Shown piece after piece: positions 5,308-6,872 of a stretch of 6,872 bases of DNA. Both the position numbers and the translations under genes were made by a program. How positions within the stretch are numbered: the stretch's first letter is position 1; the number at the start of each line of letters is the position of its first letter. Source of the DNA: Rhodospirillales bacterium. GTDB taxonomy: Bacteria > Pseudomonadota > Alphaproteobacteria > Rhodospirillales > Casp-alpha2. Location of the stretch: contig JANRAT010000114.1 in the NCBI GenBank assembly GCA_030727885.1, positions 1 through 6,872 of the forward strand, in the 5' to 3' direction. A model generated the notes under the pieces. It made no database searches and was not told the origin of the DNA. It saw only the letters and a program-made list of their open reading frames with translations.

Positions 5308-5856
5308 ATGGCCGGCAAAATCGATGAGATCGAAACGGTCATTACCTATTTGCAAATGACAGCGGCACCAAACTCGCCGTCACCCAATGCGCCGATGGGG
5401 CAGATGGCGGTGATGCTGGCAGAGAAACCGACTCTGGCATTTTATCGCTTCCTCTATAACACCGTCGGCGGCGACCATATGTGGTGGGAACGTCGGGTCA
5501 TGCCCGACGATCAGCTCTTGGCAGCCGTTCAGGCTGACAATGTTGATGTGTTCGTGTTTTACGTTGGCGGAGTTCCTGCTGGTTATTTCGAATTGACGAC
5601 TTATGAAAATGGCAAGGATATCGAACTCGCCTATTTCGGCTTGATGCCGGAATTCATCGGCCAGGGTTATGGCGCCTATCTTTTACGGGTAGCGATTGAT
5701 GAAGCCTGGTCGCGGCATCCGGCAAGGATCATCGTCAATACCTGTGACCTTGATCATCCGAACGCATTGCTGAATTACCAGCGTGCCGGGTTCGAAGTCT
5801 ATGCGCAGAAAACAAGGGTCATCAAAGACCCACGTCAGCTCGGCGTTTTCGATTAG
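5308..5856 (+). CDS. GNAT-family N-acetyltransferase
   Basis: From the ATG at 5308 the product is 182 residues. Residues about 43-170 form a GNAT fold. The acetyl-CoA-binding turn lies in GLMPEFIGQGYGAYLL (111-126), preceded by strand IELAYF (105-110). The late motif DHPNALLNYQRAGFEVY (149-165) is typical of GNAT strand and helix B. Residues 10-30, with ITYLQMTAAP, precede the fold and look like a lineage-specific lead. The acceptor substrate is unknown. The frame is open upstream to an ATG at 5254, but that would overlap sseA by 49 bases and add an 18-residue Arg/Pro-rich lead, so 5308, 5 bases after the sseA stop, is preferred. No good Shine-Dalgarno precedes either start, so coupling to sseA translation is likely. 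It converges with aapP. Confidence 0.88.
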   Translation: MAGKIDEIETVITYLQMTAAPNSPSPNAPMGQMAVMLAEKPTLAFYRFLYNTVGGDHMWWERRVMPDDQLLAAVQADNVDVFVFYVGGVPAGYFELTTYENGKDIELAYFGLMPEFIGQGYGAYLLRVAIDEAWSRHPARIIVNTCDLDHPNALLNYQRAGFEVYAQKTRVIKDPRQLGVFD

Positions 5857-5884
5857 ATATTCAATTCAAGTGATACAAAATATA

Positions 5885-5920
5885 AGGCGGCCCGCCTCGT
5901 CACCGAGATGCGGACCGCCT
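5885..5920 (-). terminator. Intrinsic terminator of the aap operon
   Basis: GGCGGCCCGC (5886-5895) pairs with GCGGACCGCC (5910-5919), continued by CTCG/CGAG around a TCAC loop, with a two-base bulge. An outer A-T pair adds to the base. The single irregular position (5891 with 5914) is C-A on the plus strand but a G-U pair in minus-strand RNA. A T-rich tail, TTATATTTTGTATC, follows only on the minus strand. Both facts show it serves aapP, whose stop is 33 bases upstream. On the plus strand it could at most act weakly on the cysK cluster. Confidence 0.8.
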
Positions 5921-5953
5921 CACCATCCCCCTAGGGATATTCGTAACTGTTCT

Positions 5954-6739
5954 TTAGTGGCCCAGAATCTGGCTCAGGAACAATTTCGTCCGGTCATGCT
6001 GCGGATTTTCAAAGAACGCGTGTGGCTCATTCGCTTCGATAATTTCGCCTTCGTCCATGAAGATCACGCGGTCAGCAACGGTTTTCGCGAAACCCATCTC
6101 GTGCGTCACGCAAAGCATGGTCATGCCGGTTTCCGCCAACTCGATCATCGTGTCGAGCACTTCCTTGATCATTTCCGGATCAAGTGCTGAGGTCGGCTCA
6201 TCGAACAACATGATGCGCGGGTTCATGCAGAGCGAGCGGGCAATCGCCACGCGCTGCTGTTGACCACCCGAAAGCTGACCCGGGTATTTCAGTGCTTGTT
6301 CCGGGATCTTGACCTTTCTGAGATATTCCATCGCTTTCTCTTCAGCTTCCGCTTTTGGCGTCTGACGCACCCAGATCGGGCCGAGCGTGCAGTTTTCAAG
6401 AACCGTCAGATGCGGAAACAGATTGAAGTGCTGGAACACCATACCGACTTCACGGCGGATCGCATCGATCTGCTTGAGGTCGTTGGTCAACTCGATGCCG
6501 TCAACGAAGATATGACCTTTCTGGTGTTCTTCCAGACGGTTGATGCATCGAATCATCGTTGATTTCCCGGACCCCGACGGGCCGCAGATGACGATCCTCT
6601 CGCTTTTTTTAACCTGCAGATTGATGTCCTTGAGGACGTGGAAATCCCCGTACCACTTGTGCATATTTTTAATGAGGATCAGTTCATCATCGTGCGTGGC
6701 GGAGCCAACGGATGCGACTGCTGCGTTTGTTTCAGCCAT
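5954..6739 (-). CDS. aapP: General L-amino acid ABC transporter ATP-binding protein
   Basis: The 261-residue product is a complete ABC ATPase of the polar amino acid uptake class (AapP/GlnQ/HisP). Motifs in order are A-loop Tyr30, Walker [10 protein letters not shown] (53-61), Q-loop Gln103 in [10 protein letters not shown], signature LSGGQQQR (156-163), Walker B IMLFDEP (176-182), D-loop SALD (184-187) and H-loop His213 in VTHEMGFA. A roughly 18-residue Ala-rich lead precedes the fold. It powers import of amino acids through the permease pair AapQM with the periplasmic binding protein AapJ. GGGAAAGG ends 9 bases before the ATG. The upstream neighbour is the permease end, 26 bases away, which matches the known aapJQMP order. 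BztD- or GlnQ-type assignments are close alternatives, but the permease tail favours Aap. Confidence 0.95.
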   Translation of the reverse strand: MAETNAAVASVGSATHDDELILIKNMHKWYGDFHVLKDINLQVKKSERIVICGPSGSGKSTMIRCINRLEEHQKGHIFVDGIELTNDLKQIDAIRREVGMVFQHFNLFPHLTVLENCTLGPIWVRQTPKAEAEEKAMEYLRKVKIPEQALKYPGQLSGGQQQRVAIARSLCMNPRIMLFDEPTSALDPEMIKEVLDTMIELAETGMTMLCVTHEMGFAKTVADRVIFMDEGEIIEANEPHAFFENPQHDRTKLFLSQILGH

Positions 6740-6765
6740 TGTTTTTAGCCTTTCCCTGTCGCGCC

Positions 6766-6872
6766 TTAGCGCTTGTGACCTTTGTCTAACTTACCCTCGA
6801 GGTAGATCGAATAACGCGACATACCGAAGCAAGCTGCGAAGAAGAACAGTGCGATTGAAATGTAAACCTCGT
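6766..6872 (-). CDS. aapM: Amino acid ABC transporter permease, C-terminal end (partial)
   Basis: Only the last 34 residues and the TAA stop lie in the window; the 5' part is beyond the right edge. The visible part begins [16 protein letters not shown], the end of a final membrane helix. It is followed by the cytosolic tail [19 protein letters not shown] tail of the form SRYSxYLExKL is characteristic of AapM/HisM-class permease subunits. Its position directly before aapP agrees with the aapJQMP operon. The precise symbol rests on this short tail and on gene order. Confidence 0.75.
   Translation of the reverse strand, partial: EVYISIALFFFAACFGMSRYSIYLEGKLDKGHKR

Noticed and set aside
5925..5938. 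ATCCC/GGGAT hairpin with a 4-base loop next to the aap terminator
   Set aside because: It has only 5 pairs and no U-tail, and the strong stem at 5885-5920 already explains termination.

Overview
The window reads as ordinary chromosomal sequence from an alphaproteobacterium. The evidence is the end of an Aap-type general L-amino acid transport operon (permease then ATPase), a stand-alone PAS protein of the kind common in Rhodospirillales and relatives, the long roughly 334-residue CysK variant, and an alpha/beta-hydrolase-OsmC fusion. Base composition looks mildly GC-rich and even throughout, with no sign of a mobile element, phage, CRISPR array, tRNA or rRNA. A more exact taxon cannot be fixed by reading; a marine Rhodospirillales-like genome is only a guess.

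Left block (9-2615, minus strand): an enoyl-CoA hydratase/isomerase-family protein, then a 172-residue PAS protein, then a 413-residue alpha/beta hydrolase fused to an OsmC-type thiol peroxidase domain. The last two genes overlap by ATGA and are probably translationally coupled. The A7 run just before the overlap is also placed in the right frame for a -1 ribosomal slip. The PAS gene has a good -10 element so close to its ATG that a leaderless message is possible.

Middle block (2699-5856, plus strand): an ADP-ribose pyrophosphatase-like Nudix hydrolase, divergent from the hydratase gene across an 83-base spacer. After a 96-base gap with a perfect inverted repeat inside a candidate promoter comes a tight cluster of cysteine synthase (cysK), 3-mercaptopyruvate sulfurtransferase (sseA, 3 bases later) and a GNAT acetyltransferase (about 5 bases later). 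The first two enzymes act at opposite ends of cysteine metabolism: sulfide assimilation into cysteine, and sulfane-sulfur transfer from a cysteine-derived keto acid.

Right block (5885-6872, minus strand): an intrinsic terminator, the complete ATPase AapP and the last 34 residues of the permease AapM, which runs off the window. This block converges with the cysteine cluster. I see no clearly new multigene system. The most checkable oddities are the slippery overlap, the promoter-spacer inverted repeat before cysK, a possible leaderless PAS message, and a short hydrophobic ORF with an excellent ribosome binding site antisense to the end of the hydratase gene.
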